Below, piece after piece: positions 29,870 through 40,771 of a stretch of DNA of 64,000 bases. How positions within the stretch are numbered: position 1 is the stretch's first letter; each line of letters starts with the position of its first letter. Below the pieces are notes generated by a model, which saw only the letters and a list, made by a program, of their open reading frames with translations, searched no databases and was not told the origin of the DNA. The position numbers and the translations under genes were made by a program. The stretch is from Sphaerotilus mobilis (GTDB lineage: Bacteria > Pseudomonadota > Gammaproteobacteria > Burkholderiales > Burkholderiaceae_C): NCBI RefSeq assembly GCF_004216565.1, contig NZ_SGWV01000011.1, forward strand, positions 124,001-188,000. Reading direction: 5' to 3'.

Positions 29870-30757
29870 TCAGTAGGTCACCTTCTTCTCGACGAAGCGG
29901 AACTGCAGCACCGTCAGGCCGACCACGATCACCATCAGCACGACCGACTGCGCGGCCGAGCCGCCCAGGTCCAGGGCCTTGAAGCCGTCGTGGTAGACCT
30001 TGTAGACCAGGATCGAGGTGTCCTTGCCGGGTCCGCCCTGCGTGGCCGCGTCGACGATGGCGAAGGTGTCGAAGAAGGCGTAGACGATGTTGACGACCAG
30101 CAGGAAAAAGGTCGTCGGCGACAGCAGCGGCAACTGGATCGTCCAGAAGCGCCGCCAGGGCCGCGCACCGTCGATCGCGGCGGCCTCGATCAGCGAGGCC
30201 GGGATGGACTGCAGCCCGGCGACGAAGAACAGCACGTTGTAGGAGATCTGCTTCCAGACCGCCGCGATGACGATCAGCGTCATCGCGTGGTCACCGCGCA
30301 GCAGGTGGTTCCAGTTGACGCCCAGGGCCTGCAGCGCATGCGAGACCACCCCCATGCCGGGCGAGAACAGGAAGAGCCACAGCACGCCGGCGATGGCCGG
30401 CGCCACGGCATAGGGCCAGATCAGCAAGGTGCGGTAGAAGGTCGCGCCGCGCACGACCCGGTCGGCGAACACGGCCAGCAGCAGCGACAGGCCGATGCCC
30501 AGCCCCGCCACCAGCACCGAGAACACCGCCGTGGTCTGGAAGGACGCCAGGTAGAGCGGGTCGCCCCAGAGGTTGCGGAAGTTCTCCAGCCCGACCCACT
30601 CGACCGAGGTGCCGAAGGCATCGCTTTGCTGCAGCGACTGCAACAGCGCCTGCGCCGCCGGCCAGAAAAAGAACGCCCCGATCACCGCCAGCTGCGGCGC
30701 CAGCAGCAGCCAGGGCAGCCAGCGGGATCGGAAGACGACGCGCTTGTCGGCGGACAC
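29870..30757 (-). CDS. ugpA: sn-glycerol-3-phosphate ABC transporter permease UgpA
   Basis: Second permease of the importer. The 295-aa protein has six predicted transmembrane segments, beginning with [19 protein letters not shown], and an EAA loop ([20 protein letters not shown]). Start codon GTG at 30757, with no ATG alternative at the conserved N-terminus. It follows ugpB by 33 bp in the operon order ugpB-A-E-C-Q. Confidence 0.95.
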   Translation of the reverse strand: MSADKRVVFRSRWLPWLLLAPQLAVIGAFFFWPAAQALLQSLQQSDAFGTSVEWVGLENFRNLWGDPLYLASFQTTAVFSVLVAGLGIGLSLLLAVFADRVVRGATFYRTLLIWPYAVAPAIAGVLWLFLFSPGMGVVSHALQALGVNWNHLLRGDHAMTLIVIAAVWKQISYNVLFFVAGLQSIPASLIEAAAIDGARPWRRFWTIQLPLLSPTTFFLLVVNIVYAFFDTFAIVDAATQGGPGKDTSILVYKVYHDGFKALDLGGSAAQSVVLMVIVVGLTVLQFRFVEKKVTY

Positions 30758-30790
30758 GTGACGGATCGGGCGTGTGGCGTCAGGCGGGGC

Positions 30791-32101
30791 TCAGCGGTTG
30801 GCCTTCTCGAAGCGTTCGAGCAGCTCGTTGCCGCGCTGCACGGCGCTGTCCAGCGCTTCCTTGGCGGTCTTCTTGCCGGCCCAGACCTGTTCGAGTTCCT
30901 CGTCCTCAATGGTGCGGATCTGCAGGTAGTTGCCCAGACGGATGCCGCGCGACTTGTCGGTCACCTTGCGGATCATCTGGTTGACGGCGATGTCGGTGCC
31001 CGGGTTCTGCTTGTAGAAGCCCGACTGGTCGGTCAGCTTGAAGGACTCCAGCGTGATCGGCAGGTAGCCGGTGCGCTGGTGGCTGGCCGCCTGCACCTTG
31101 GCATCGGACAGGAAGTTGAAGAAGGCCGCGACGCCCTTGTACTCGGCGGCCTTCTTGCCCGACATGACCCACAGGCTGGCGCCGCCGATGACGGTGTTCT
31201 GCGGCGCGCCGGCCACGTCGTTGTAGTGCGGCAGGGGGGCCATGCCAAAGGCGAACTTGGCGTTCTTCTTGACGTTGCCGTAGAAGGCCGAGGAGGTCGG
31301 CATCATGGCGCACTCACCCGAGATGAACGAGGCTTCCGGCACGTTGCCGCGGCCCTTGTAGACGAAGGTGCCGTCCTTGGCCATCTTGGCCAGGTTGTCG
31401 ATGTGGCGCACGTGCAGCGGCGAGTTGAAGGTCAGCCGCGCGTCCAGGCCACCGAAACCGTTGCCCTTGCTGGCGAACTCCGTGTTGTGCCAGGCCGAGA
31501 AGCTCTCGAGCTGGGTCCAACCTTGCCAGGCCGTCGACAGCGGGCACTTGTGACCAGCGGCCTTGAGCTTGTTCGCGGCATTGGCGACGTCGGCCCAGGT
31601 CGTCGGCAGCTTCTCGGGGTCGAGGCCGGCGGCCTTGAAGGCGTCCTTGTTGACGTAGAAGACCGTCGTCGAGCTGTTGAACGGGAAGCTCAGCATCTGG
31701 CCGCTCGGAGCGGTGTAGTAGCCCGCCACTGCCGGCACGTAGACGCCCGGGTCGAACTTGTAGCCCGCATCGGTCATGACCTGACCGACCGGCACGATGG
31801 CGCCCTTGCTGGCCATCATCGTCGCGGTCCCGACCTCGAAGACCTGCAGCACGTGCGGCGCGTTGCCAGCACGGAAGGCGGCGATCGCGGCGGTCATCGA
31901 CTCGTCGTAGCTGCCCTTGTAGGTCGGGATGATCTTGAACTCGGACTGGCTGGCGTTGAACTGCGTGGCCAGGTCGCTGACCCACTCGCCGTTGACGGCG
32001 GTCATCGAGTGCCACCACTGGATCTCGGTCTGAGCGTGGCTGGCGAAGCTGGCGGCGAGGCTGGCCAGGGCCAGGCTCAGGCGGACGACGGACGGTTTCA
32101 T
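30791..32101 (-). CDS. ugpB: sn-glycerol-3-phosphate ABC transporter substrate-binding protein UgpB
   Basis: Periplasmic binding protein for glycerol-3-phosphate and glycerophosphodiesters. The 436-aa precursor has a Sec signal peptide (basic MKPSVVR, hydrophobic LSLALASLAASFA, probable cleavage after SHA). The mature start TEIQWWHSMTAVNGEWV and the VFEVGTATMMASKGA segment are typical of UgpB. GGAGA lies upstream of the ATG. It is the first gene of the operon; a Pho-box-like sequence lies about 80 bp upstream. Confidence 0.95.
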   Translation of the reverse strand: MKPSVVRLSLALASLAASFASHAQTEIQWWHSMTAVNGEWVSDLATQFNASQSEFKIIPTYKGSYDESMTAAIAAFRAGNAPHVLQVFEVGTATMMASKGAIVPVGQVMTDAGYKFDPGVYVPAVAGYYTAPSGQMLSFPFNSSTTVFYVNKDAFKAAGLDPEKLPTTWADVANAANKLKAAGHKCPLSTAWQGWTQLESFSAWHNTEFASKGNGFGGLDARLTFNSPLHVRHIDNLAKMAKDGTFVYKGRGNVPEASFISGECAMMPTSSAFYGNVKKNAKFAFGMAPLPHYNDVAGAPQNTVIGGASLWVMSGKKAAEYKGVAAFFNFLSDAKVQAASHQRTGYLPITLESFKLTDQSGFYKQNPGTDIAVNQMIRKVTDKSRGIRLGNYLQIRTIEDEELEQVWAGKKTAKEALDSAVQRGNELLERFEKANR

Positions 32102-32458
32102 CGGGTGGGCTCTCCGGGTGATCAGGGGATGGGCCGCCAGCTTCGGTCAGGCGTGTGACCGCTTCATGGCACCGTGACGGACGTCATGGTTTTGTCACGA
32201 AGCCCGGGCTCGGGCAATCGGGCAAGTCTGCTTGCGGGCGGAGCCGGTCAGTGACACCGCGCGGGCGCCGTCGTGCGGTCGTTCGGCAGCGCGTCCCCCG
32301 TGGTCCGGCAAGGGCCTGCCCCCCAGGGAAAATACGCCCCTGCGCTACCATCTGCGATCGCGCTTGAGCCTGCCCGCCCGGGCCTCTCAGGCCCCGTTTC
32401 CAGCGGCGGGAAACCCGCCTGCCGCGCCTTCCTCGCGCGCTGCCTGCGCCGCGGCCTC
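32102..32458. other. Divergent intergenic region ugpB / FAD-Fe-S oxidoreductase (357 bp)
   Basis: No credible coding frame of its own. The ugpB-proximal part holds a Pho-box-like direct repeat at 32181-32198. The distal half is GC-rich with a TACCAT -10-like hexamer at 32346-32351 but no matching -35. The long open frame crossing it is only an upstream extension of the oxidoreductase gene and is not conserved-looking. Confidence 0.5.
32181..32198 (+). promoter_or_regulatory. Pho-box-like direct repeat
   Basis: ACGTCATGGTTTTGTCAC matches the PhoB pattern of two 7-bp TGTCA-type half sites with a 4-bp spacer, differing at a few half-site positions. It lies in the ugpB upstream region, but its half sites point away from ugpB. 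ugp operons are PhoB targets in E. coli; binding here is inferred. Confidence 0.35.
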
Positions 32459-35400
32459 ATGAACGCTCCGCTCCCCCTGACGCCCGTCGACCTGCCGGCC
32501 GGCGATGACCTGTCGGCCGATGCCCATGTGTCCGGCGACACCCCGCGCCTGCGCGAGATTCCCTACAACTACACCTCGCTGTCCGACCGCGAGATCGTCC
32601 AGCGCCTGCTGGGTCAGCATGCCTGGAGCCTGCTCGAACGCCTGCGCGCCGAACGCCGCACCGGCCGCTCCGCGCGGATGCTCTACGAGGTCCTCGGCGA
32701 CATCTGGGTGGTTCAGCGCAATCCCTATCTCGAAGACGATCTGATCGACAACCCGAAGCGGCGCCAGCTGCTGGTCGATGCCTTGAACCATCGCCTGCAC
32801 GAGATCGAGAAGCGTCGTCGCCCGTCCGAGGACGGCGAGCGCGACGCGGCGGTCGGCGAGCTGCTGGCGGCGGCGCGCGTGGCGGTCGAGCAGTTCTCCG
32901 CCCGCTTCCGCACCGTTCACGACCTGCGCGCACGGACCCGCAAGGTGCTGGGTCGCCACACCGAGCGCGACAACATCAAGTTCGACGGCTTGTCGCGGGT
33001 CTCGCACGTCACCGACGCGACCGACTGGCGGGTCGAGTACCCCTTCGTTGTGCTGACCCCCGACACCGAGGCCGAGATGGCCGCGCTGGTGGCCGGTTGC
33101 GTCGAACTGGGCCTGACCATCATCCCGCGCGGCGGCGGCACCGGCTACACCGGCGGCGCCGTGCCGCTGACCTGGCGCAGTGCGGTCATCAACACCGAGA
33201 AGCTCGAACAGATGACCGAGGTCGAGCACGTCTCCTTGCCCGGCCTGTCCTCGCCGGTGGCGACGATCTGGACCGGAGCCGGCGTGGTCACGCAGCGCGT
33301 GGCCGATGCGGCCGAGCGTGCCGGCTTCGTCTTCGCGGTCGACCCGACCTCGGCCGAGGCCAGCTGCATCGGCGGCAACATCGCGATGAACGCGGGTGGC
33401 AAGAAGGCCGTGCTGTGGGGCACCGCGCTGGACAACCTCGCCAGCTGGCGCATGGTCACGCCCGAGGCCAAATGGCTGGAGGTGGTCCGCATCGGTCACA
33501 ACCTGGGCAAGATCCATGACGTCGAGACCGCCAGCTTCGAGCTGCGCTACTTCGACGCGAGCGGCAAGACATTGGAGCGCACCGAACGCCTGGACATTCC
33601 CGGCCGCGTGTTCCGCAAGGAAGGCCTGGGCAAGGATGTCACCGACAAGTTCCTCGCCGGCCTGCCGGGCATCCAGAAGGAAGGCTGCGACGGCCTGATC
33701 ACCAGCGCCCGCTGGGTCGTGCACCGCATGCCCAAGCACGTGCGCACGGTCTGCCTGGAGTTCTTCGGCAATCCGAAGGACTGCGTGCCGTCCATCGTCG
33801 ACATCAAGGACTTCATGTTCGACGAGATGAAGCGCCCCGGCGGCGCCATCCTGGCGGGCCTGGAGCATCTGGATGACCGCTACCTCAAGGCCGTCGGCTA
33901 CACGACCAAGAGCAAGCGAGGCGGCCTGCCCAAGATGGTGCTGGTCGGCGACATCGTCGGTGATGACGAGAACGCCGTGGCGCGCGCCACCAGCGAGGTC
34001 ATCCGGCTGGCCAACGGCCGATCGGGCGAAGGCTTCGTGGCCGTCAGCGCCGATGCGCGCAAGACCTTCTGGCTCGACCGCAAGCGCACCGCGGCGATCA
34101 GCCGTCACACCAACGCCTTCAAGGTCAACGAGGACGTGGTGATCCCGCTCGAACGCATGGGCGAGTACACGCTCGGCATCGAGCGCATCAACATCGAGCT
34201 GTCGCTGCGCAACAAGCTCGAACTGGTCGACCAGCTCGAAGCCTTCTTCAGCACCGGCTCGCTGCCGCTGGGCAAGACCGACGACGCCAGCGAGATCCCG
34301 AGCGCCGAACTGCTCGGCGACCGCGTCCAGCAGGCCCTCGCGCTGCTGGCCGAGGTGCGCGCCTTGTGGCAAGGCTGGAAGGACGGCCTGGACGTGGCCC
34401 AGCACGACGAGCTGAGCGCCGGCCGGACCTTCTTCGAACAGTTGCAGGACCACAGCCTGCGGGCCTCGTGGCGCGCGCAGATCCTCAAGCCCTTCCAGCA
34501 GCAGATCCTTGCGGGTGCGGCCTTTGAGCCCATCGTCGAGGCCTGCCGCAAGATCCACCAGACGGTGCTGCGCGGGCGCGTCTGGGTGGCCCTGCACATG
34601 CATGCCGGCGACGGCAATGTCCACACCAACATCCCCGTCAACAGCGACAACTACGCGATGCTGCAGACCGCGCACGAGGCGGTCGCCCGCATCATGACGC
34701 TGGCACGCAGCCTCGACGGCGTGATCTCCGGCGAACACGGCATCGGCATCACCAAGCTCGAGTTCCTGACCGACGAGGAGATCGGCGGCTTCGCGGCCTA
34801 CAAGGCCCGCATCGACCCCGAAGGCCGCTTCAACAAGGGCAAGCTGCTGCGGACCAAGGACCGCACCGCCGCGCTGGGTGACGAGACCCGCGCCGCCGAC
34901 CTGAGCGAGGCCTACACGCCCAGCTTCGGGCTGATGGGCCACGAGTCGCTGATCATGCAGCGCAGCGACATTGGCGACATCAGCGCGTCGATCAAGGACT
35001 GCCTTCGTTGCGGCAAGTGCAAGCCGGTCTGCGCCACCCACGTGCCGCGTGCCAACCTGCTCTATTCGCCGCGCAACAAGATCCTCGCCACGTCGCTGCT
35101 GATCGAGGCCTTCCTCTATGAGGAGCAGACCCGGCGCGGCGTCAGCATCAAGCACTGGGAGGAGTTCGAGGACGTGGCCGACCACTGCACGGTCTGCCAC
35201 AAGTGCCTGAGCCCCTGCCCGGTCAAGATCGACTTCGGTGACGTCTCCATGGCCATGCGCAACCTGCTGCGCAAGATGGGCCAGAAGAGCTTCCGCCCGG
35301 CCGGTTCGGCGGCGATGTTCATGCTCAATGCCACCAACCCCGAGACCATCAAGCTGGTCCGCGGCGCGATGGTCGGCGTGGGCATGAGGATGCAGCGCGT

Positions 35401-36403
35401 CGCCAATGACCTGCTCAAGGTCGTGGCCCGCAAGCAGACCAGCGCACCACCGGCCTCGGTCGGCGCGGCGCCGATCAAGGAACAGGTCATCCACTTCATC
35501 AACAAGAAGCTCCCGGGTGGCCTGCCCAAGAAGACGGCGCGGGCGCTGCTGGACATCGAGGACAAGAACTACGTCCCGATCATCCGCAACCCGAAGGCGA
35601 CCACGGTCGACAGCGAGGCAGTGTTCTATTTTCCGGGCTGCGGCTCGGAGCGCCTGTTCAGCCAGGTCGGCCTGGCCACCCAGGCCATGCTCTGGCATGC
35701 CGGCGTGCAGACCGTGCTGCCGCCGGGCTATCTGTGCTGCGGCTACCCGCAGCGTGGCAGCGGCCAGTTCGACAAGGCCGAGAAGATGATCACCGACAAC
35801 CGGGTGCTCTTCCACCGCGTCGCCAACACGTTGAACTACCTTGACATCAAGACCGTCGTGGTCAGCTGCGGCACCTGCTACGACCAATTGCAGGGCTACC
35901 AGTTCGACAAGATCTTCCCGGGCTGCCGGATCATCGACATCCACGAGTTCCTGCTGGAGAAGGGCATCACGCTGTCCGGCCAGGGTGGCTTCCTGTACCA
36001 CGACCCCTGCCACACGCCGATGAAGCTGCAGGACCCGATGAAGACGGTCAAGGCGCTGCTCGGCGACGGTGTGGTCAAGAGCGATCGCTGCTGCGGCGAG
36101 GCCGGCACGCTGGCGCTGAACCGCCCCGACATCTCGACCCAGATCCGCTTCCGCAAGGAAGAGGAGATCCGCAAGGGCGAGGCCCAGCTGCGAGCATCGG
36201 GCCACCAGGGCGACATGAAGATCCTGACCTCCTGCCCGGCCTGCCTCCAGGGCCTGAGCCGCTACCAGGACGACCTGAGCAACGGCCTGCTCGAAGCCGA
36301 CTACATCGTCGTCGAGATGGCCCGCCAGATCCTGGGCGAGAACTGGATGCCCGACTACGTGCAGCAGGCCAACACCGGCGGCATCGAGCGCGTGCTGGTC
36401 TGA
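32459..36403 (+). CDS. Giant FAD-linked oxidase / Fe-S oxidoreductase fusion (DUF3683 family)
   Basis: A 1314-aa fusion. In order: an N-terminal DUF3683-like region (to about residue 150), a PCMH-type FAD domain (about 195-330, with [17 protein letters not shown]), an FAD-linked oxidase C-terminal domain holding [17 protein letters not shown] and [13 protein letters not shown], two 4Fe-4S motifs ([11 protein letters not shown] near 847 and [11 protein letters not shown] near 908), and two CCG cysteine-rich domains (about 1058-1290, with CCGYP, DPCHTP and RCCGEAG). It therefore combines GlcD-like and GlcF-like parts in one chain and probably oxidises a D-2-hydroxy acid such as lactate or glycolate, passing electrons to the quinone pool. 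The substrate is not determinable from sequence. Start at the ATG at 32459. Confidence 0.9.
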   Translation: MNAPLPLTPVDLPAGDDLSADAHVSGDTPRLREIPYNYTSLSDREIVQRLLGQHAWSLLERLRAERRTGRSARMLYEVLGDIWVVQRNPYLEDDLIDNPKRRQLLVDALNHRLHEIEKRRRPSEDGERDAAVGELLAAARVAVEQFSARFRTVHDLRARTRKVLGRHTERDNIKFDGLSRVSHVTDATDWRVEYPFVVLTPDTEAEMAALVAGCVELGLTIIPRGGGTGYTGGAVPLTWRSAVINTEKLEQMTEVEHVSLPGLSSPVATIWTGAGVVTQRVADAAERAGFVFAVDPTSAEASCIGGNIAMNAGGKKAVLWGTALDNLASWRMVTPEAKWLEVVRIGHNLGKIHDVETASFELRYFDASGKTLERTERLDIPGRVFRKEGLGKDVTDKFLAGLPGIQKEGCDGLITSARWVVHRMPKHVRTVCLEFFGNPKDCVPSIVDIKDFMFDEMKRPGGAILAGLEHLDDRYLKAVGYTTKSKRGGLPKMVLVGDIVGDDENAVARATSEVIRLANGRSGEGFVAVSADARKTFWLDRKRTAAISRHTNAFKVNEDVVIPLERMGEYTLGIERINIELSLRNKLELVDQLEAFFSTGSLPLGKTDDASEIPSAELLGDRVQQALALLAEVRALWQGWKDGLDVAQHDELSAGRTFFEQLQDHSLRASWRAQILKPFQQQILAGAAFEPIVEACRKIHQTVLRGRVWVALHMHAGDGNVHTNIPVNSDNYAMLQTAHEAVARIMTLARSLDGVISGEHGIGITKLEFLTDEEIGGFAAYKARIDPEGRFNKGKLLRTKDRTAALGDETRAADLSEAYTPSFGLMGHESLIMQRSDIGDISASIKDCLRCGKCKPVCATHVPRANLLYSPRNKILATSLLIEAFLYEEQTRRGVSIKHWEEFEDVADHCTVCHKCLSPCPVKIDFGDVSMAMRNLLRKMGQKSFRPAGSAAMFMLNATNPETIKLVRGAMVGVGMRMQRVANDLLKVVARKQTSAPPASVGAAPIKEQVIHFINKKLPGGLPKKTARALLDIEDKNYVPIIRNPKATTVDSEAVFYFPGCGSERLFSQVGLATQAMLWHAGVQTVLPPGYLCCGYPQRGSGQFDKAEKMITDNRVLFHRVANTLNYLDIKTVVVSCGTCYDQLQGYQFDKIFPGCRIIDIHEFLLEKGITLSGQGGFLYHDPCHTPMKLQDPMKTVKALLGDGVVKSDRCCGEAGTLALNRPDISTQIRFRKEEEIRKGEAQLRASGHQGDMKILTSCPACLQGLSRYQDDLSNGLLEADYIVVEMARQILGENWMPDYVQQANTGGIERVLV

Positions 36404-37899
36404 TCGCTGCGGCCCAGCGCCGCATGCCAGGCCAGCGCGGTCTGGAAGTCCCGCCAGCCCAGCCGCCGGTCGGCGCCGTCGGCCAACAGCGCGCCGGCCA
36501 GGCGCTGGCGCGTATCGGCGTCCGAGCGGCCGGCCAGCATGGGCCAGGCTGCAAGCAGGTCGCGCCGCGCGCCGTCCGGGTCGAACTCGTCGACCAGCAC
36601 GCAGGTCGCCAGAGGCGGCAGGTCGATCGCGTACAAGCTGTTCAGCATGTGGGCGATCGGGGTCTGTGATGCCGGCTGGTCCAGCCGTCGGTAGATGTCC
36701 AGCAGGCGCAGCAGCAGGCCGGGTGGTGGTTCGTCTTCGCCTTGCAAGGCCGCTTCCAGGAGCGCTGCAGCAGGTCCGAGGTGGCCGGTGCCACGCAGCT
36801 TGTCGACCTCGTCGTGCAAGGCCTGATGGCGGGATTCATCCAGCGTGGCGCGCGCGCGGGTTGAGGACGCGGTGGCAACAGCGCGCGGCACGGTCAGTTC
36901 GACGACGCTGGGTGTGTCGAACGCGGCAGACGGCCCGACGCGTGCGTCGTCCTCGACCGAACTTGGCTCGGGGTAGCTCGCTGCCGTGAGGCCTTCTGTG
37001 AGGAAGCGCCGCAGTCGCCGCTCCCGCCAGGCCCGTGTGGCCATCCACAGCGCCGTCGCACCAGCGCCGGCCGCCAACAGGCCGCCAAGGGCGTCGCGTC
37101 GCAGGTCTTCCTGGGCGCTCAGGCGCTGTTCCTGCGCCGCGACCTGTCGCCGCAGCGGTTGCAACTCGTCCTTCAGCTGGCGCAGGTCCTGTTGCCAGAC
37201 CTGCATGAAGGCGTCGGTCAGCGGGCTGGCGGAAACGGAAGCTGCAAGGTGGGCTGACGGTGCCGCGATCTGCGACGGCGGGGCATCTGCCAGGCGCTGG
37301 ACCGGCGGGGCTGGCGGGACTGGTCCGGCTGGCGGGGGCGGGCGTGTCGGCCGGGGGCTGGGCGTGCGAACCGGCACCGGCACCGGCACCGGGCTGGGCA
37401 GGGACGCCAGCGGGGTCGATGCTTCGGCCGCAACGACAGGCGCAACGACAGCCGCGACGACAGGCACGACGCTGTCCTCATCCAACTCGGCCTGCAATCG
37501 CTGCACACGCGTGTAGGACGGGCCACAGTGCAACGTCGTCCTCAACAACATGCGCAGCAGCCGCAGCGGCGCAGGGTGCGTCAGCGTGACCCAGGTGCTG
37601 CCGTCGGCGTTGCGTTCGGCGTCCTGCCAGTCCAGCGTCACGGCCACACCGTCGCGCGGGTCGAGGGGCTGCAGGCTGGCGCTCAGGCAGCGCTGCGGCA
37701 GCAGGCCGGCGGGCTCCTGGCCGTCGGACAACCTGACCCGCAGGCTCAGCAACGGCGGCTCGCCCAGGCGCAGGTGGTGGTCACCGGGGATCAAAGTCTG
37801 GGCCGATGAGGGCGCCGTTGTGAGCGCCAGCCAGACCATGGCCAACGGCAAGGCCCGGATCAAGCCGCAGGCATGGCGGCACAAGGGGCAGTGGGGCAT
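36355..37899 (-). CDS. FimV-like exported membrane protein, function unknown
   Basis: A 514-aa protein with a signal-peptide-like start ([18 protein letters not shown]). A FimV-type N-terminal beta domain follows ([17 protein letters not shown], then [18 protein letters not shown]), then a Pro/Val-rich linker ([22 protein letters not shown]), a coiled coil (about 235-275), a probable membrane helix ([20 protein letters not shown]) and a cytoplasmic helical tail that may be TPR-like. This resembles FimV/HubP polar organisers but lacks a LysM motif, so the name is tentative. A strong GGAGG lies 5-6 bases before the ATG at 37899. Its 3' end overlaps the convergent oxidoreductase gene by 49 bp. 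Confidence 0.7.
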   Translation of the reverse strand: MPHCPLCRHACGLIRALPLAMVWLALTTAPSSAQTLIPGDHHLRLGEPPLLSLRVRLSDGQEPAGLLPQRCLSASLQPLDPRDGVAVTLDWQDAERNADGSTWVTLTHPAPLRLLRMLLRTTLHCGPSYTRVQRLQAELDEDSVVPVVAAVVAPVVAAEASTPLASLPSPVPVPVPVRTPSPRPTRPPPPAGPVPPAPPVQRLADAPPSQIAAPSAHLAASVSASPLTDAFMQVWQQDLRQLKDELQPLRRQVAAQEQRLSAQEDLRRDALGGLLAAGAGATALWMATRAWRERRLRRFLTEGLTAASYPEPSSVEDDARVGPSAAFDTPSVVELTVPRAVATASSTRARATLDESRHQALHDEVDKLRGTGHLGPAAALLEAALQGEDEPPPGLLLRLLDIYRRLDQPASQTPIAHMLNSLYAIDLPPLATCVLVDEFDPDGARRDLLAAWPMLAGRSDADTRQRLAGALLADGADRRLGWRDFQTALAWHAALGRSDQTSTRSMPPVLACCT

Positions 37900-38020
37900 C
37901 GAGACCTCCGTCGACGGGCGCGTGGGGATCGGGCCAATCTAGGCGGCGAGGCGATGCCCGGCCATCGTGACGACGGGTGCCTACCTTCGGGGGGCAGGGG
38001 GGTGACGAGGGGGATGCACC

Positions 38021-38054
38021 AAAAACAAAACCCGCCGGGACGGATCCGGGCGGG
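38021..38054 (-). terminator. Rho-independent terminator of rpmB-rpmG
   Basis: On the minus strand a CCCGCC / GGCGGG stem with a 12-base interior is followed by TTTTGTTTTT. It lies 63 bp after the rpmG stop and should end the rpmB-rpmG transcript. A second perfect hairpin without T tract (GATCGCCA / TGGCGATC, 38060-38078) lies between rpmG and this terminator. Confidence 0.75.
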
Positions 38055-38116
38055 CTGGGGATCGCCAGTCTGGCGATCTGGAGATGGGCCGGTCGGTCAG
38101 ACCGACGGGCCAGGGC

Positions 38117-38287
38117 TCACTTGAGCTTCACTTCCTTGTACAGCACGTGCTTGCGTGCCTTCGGGTCGAACTTCATGAATTCGAGCTTTTCGGGCGTCGT
38201 CTTCTTGTTCTTGGCCGTGGTGTAGAAGTGGCCGGTACCCGCAGTGGATTCCAGCTTGATCTTTTCGCGTCCGCCTTTGGATGCCAT
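38117..38287 (-). CDS. rpmG: 50S ribosomal protein L33
   Basis: A 56-aa ribosomal protein. The minus-strand frame reads [20 protein letters not shown], then [17 protein letters not shown] and ends [11 protein letters not shown], typical of the cysteine-free (C-) L33 form, so it does not need zinc. It follows rpmB by 18 bp, the classical rpmB-rpmG operon. Confidence 0.96.
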   Translation of the reverse strand: MASKGGREKIKLESTAGTGHFYTTAKNKKTTPEKLEFMKFDPKARKHVLYKEVKLK

Positions 38288-38305
38288 GGTGTCTTACCTC
38301 GCGGT

Positions 38306-38539
38306 TCAGAGTTCGCCGCGGGCACGCAGGTCAGCGACGACCTGTTCGATGCCCACCTTGTCGATCAGACGCAGCGCTGCGTTGCTGATGCGCAGGCGCA
38401 CCCAACGGTTTTCGGTTTCGAGCCAGAAGCGGCGGTACTGCAGGTTCGGCAGGAAGCGACGCTTGGTTTTGTTGTTGGCGTGGGACACGTTGTTCCCCAC
38501 CATCGGGCGCTTGCCCGTGACTTGACAGACGCGTGCCAT
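38306..38539 (-). CDS. rpmB: 50S ribosomal protein L28
   Basis: A 77-aa protein starting [20 protein letters not shown] with the conserved [16 protein letters not shown] segment. Only one cysteine occurs at the N-terminus, so this is the zinc-free L28 type. GGAGA lies 7 bases upstream of the ATG. The transcript appears to begin near 38744, leaving a leader of about 200 nt. Confidence 0.97.
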   Translation of the reverse strand: MARVCQVTGKRPMVGNNVSHANNKTKRRFLPNLQYRRFWLETENRWVRLRISNAALRLIDKVGIEQVVADLRARGEL

Positions 38540-38709
38540 GACGCTTCTCCAGACTGTGTTTCAACACGGCAAACAGCGCAAGCCAGCCGCTGGGCCGAAC
38601 GACCGGGTGCGGACACACCGGGCGGCGGCTCTGGAGGCTCGGGCGGCTCGCGGATCGCTGTAACGACCTGCCAGCTCGGCGCCGGGCCCCGGCTTGATGT
38701 TTGCCCCTC

Positions 38710-38728
38710 CGGCCTCTTGAAGGCCGGG
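38710..38728 (-). other. Hairpin in the rpmB leader
   Basis: A 7-bp perfect stem (CCGGCCT / AGGCCGG) with a 5-base loop, about 20 nt downstream of the predicted rpmB transcription start. It could be a stabilising or autoregulatory structure; no U tract follows. Confidence 0.4.
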
Positions 38729-38750
38729 TCTCATGACGGCAAAACGAAGA

Positions 38751-38779
38751 TTATAGACAAACCTGAGGGGTGCCCGCCA
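38751..38779 (-). promoter_or_regulatory. Promoter of rpmB-rpmG
   Basis: Minus-strand TATAAT (perfect -10, 38751-38756) with CTGGCG (3/6) as the -35 17 bp upstream, immediately after the trxB stop codon. It points to rpmB and implies a ~200-nt leader. Confidence 0.6.
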
Positions 38780-38784
38780 GAGCC

Positions 38785-39828
<1,044 letters not shown>

Positions 39829-40029
39829 TCAATCCGTCAACGCATGGGTTAGAGTGAGAGAGGCGTCACACATGCGTGAATTAACTGGCCATCGGCGAGC
39901 CCTGCTTTGCCCGATGACGCCGGTCCCGGACGTCGCAGGAGGATCGAGGGATTGTATGAACGACCTGCTGTGGCGCGCCGGTGGGCCGACTCTGAACACG
40001 ATAGAACCAACTCAAGCAGGAGTGCCTCG

Positions 40030-40698
40030 ATGGCCATGCTCTCGAATCTCGATCTGATCCGGCGCGTCCCCCTTTTCTCGATGCTCACCAATGAACAGGC
40101 CCAGACGGTGGCCGACGGGGTGATCAAGCGTCGTTACCGCCGTGGCGAGATCATCGTCGAGCAAGGCCGCAAGTCCGATGCGCTGTTCATCCTGCTGAGC
40201 GGCCGGGCGCGGGTCGTGACCTCCGACTCTCGCGGACGGGAGGTCATCCTCGCGGTGCTGGAGCCGGGCGACTACCTCGGCGAGATGAGCCTGATCGACA
40301 ACGAGCCCCATTCGGCCACCGTGCGTGCCGAGGTCCAGACCGACGTGCTGGTGTTGGGCCGTGGCGAGTTTGCTGCCTGTCTGCCGGAGAACTCGAGCCT
40401 GTCCTACGCCATCCTGCGCGGCCTGGTCGGCCGCCTGCGCAACGCCGATCGCCAGATCGAGTCGCTCGCGTTGCTGGACGTCTATGGCCGCGTCGCGCGT
40501 GCCTTGCTCGACATGGCCACCGACGAGGATGGCCAGCGCATGATCCGCAGCAAGGTGTCGCGTCAGGATCTGGCCAAGGTCGTCGGCGCCTCGCGCGAGA
40601 TGGTCAGCCGGGTCATGAAGGACCTGGAAGAGCGCGGCCTGATCGAGACCCAGGAAAACGGCTGGGTCGTGCTGACCGACCGCCTGACGACGCAGTGA
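40030..40698 (+). CDS. CRP/FNR family transcriptional regulator
   Basis: A 222-aa regulator with an N-terminal cyclic-nucleotide-binding fold (GEIIVEQGRKSDALFILLSG, then GDYLGEMSLIDNEPHSATVRA) and a C-terminal winged helix (SRQDLAKVVGASREMVSRVM). There are no N-terminal cysteines, so it is not an Fe-S FNR. In E. coli CRP the phosphate-binding pair is Arg-Ser; here it is His-Ser (EPHSAT), so cAMP may not be the ligand. AGGAG at 40018-40022 sits 7 bases before the chosen ATG. Position next to trxB and ftsK is conserved in Burkholderiales. Confidence 0.92.
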   Translation: MAMLSNLDLIRRVPLFSMLTNEQAQTVADGVIKRRYRRGEIIVEQGRKSDALFILLSGRARVVTSDSRGREVILAVLEPGDYLGEMSLIDNEPHSATVRAEVQTDVLVLGRGEFAACLPENSSLSYAILRGLVGRLRNADRQIESLALLDVYGRVARALLDMATDEDGQRMIRSKVSRQDLAKVVGASREMVSRVMKDLEERGLIETQENGWVVLTDRLTTQ

Positions 40699-40714
40699 CG
40701 CAGTGATGCGGCAC

Positions 40715-40743
40715 GCCGCGCGGCCGGCCGGCCGTGCGGCTTT
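40715..40743 (+). terminator. Hairpin terminator after the CRP-family gene
   Basis: An 11-bp stem with one G-T pair (GCCGCGCGGCC / GGCCGTGCGGC), loop GGCC, followed by TTT. It lies 17 bp after the stop codon and just upstream of ftsK. Confidence 0.5.
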
Positions 40744-40757
40744 CACGGGCTGATCGC

Positions 40758-40763
40758 CGACAA
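40758..40763 (+). promoter_or_regulatory. Candidate -10 element directly before ftsK
   Basis: GACAAT (4/6 to TATAAT) ends 8 bases before the ftsK ATG. No Shine-Dalgarno and no clear -35 are present. If functional, it would give an essentially leaderless mRNA. Confidence 0.3.
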
Positions 40764-40771
40764 TCCGGCGC

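Noticed and set aside
32387-36205. 1272-codon minus-strand open frame
   Set aside because: Antisense of the FAD/Fe-S oxidoreductase, whose domains are unmistakable on the plus strand.
37330-37470. Repeated GGCACC and GGCACG-like units as a possible CRISPR or tandem array
   Set aside because: They encode the Pro/Val-rich linker of the FimV-like protein; codon-level low complexity, with no spacers.
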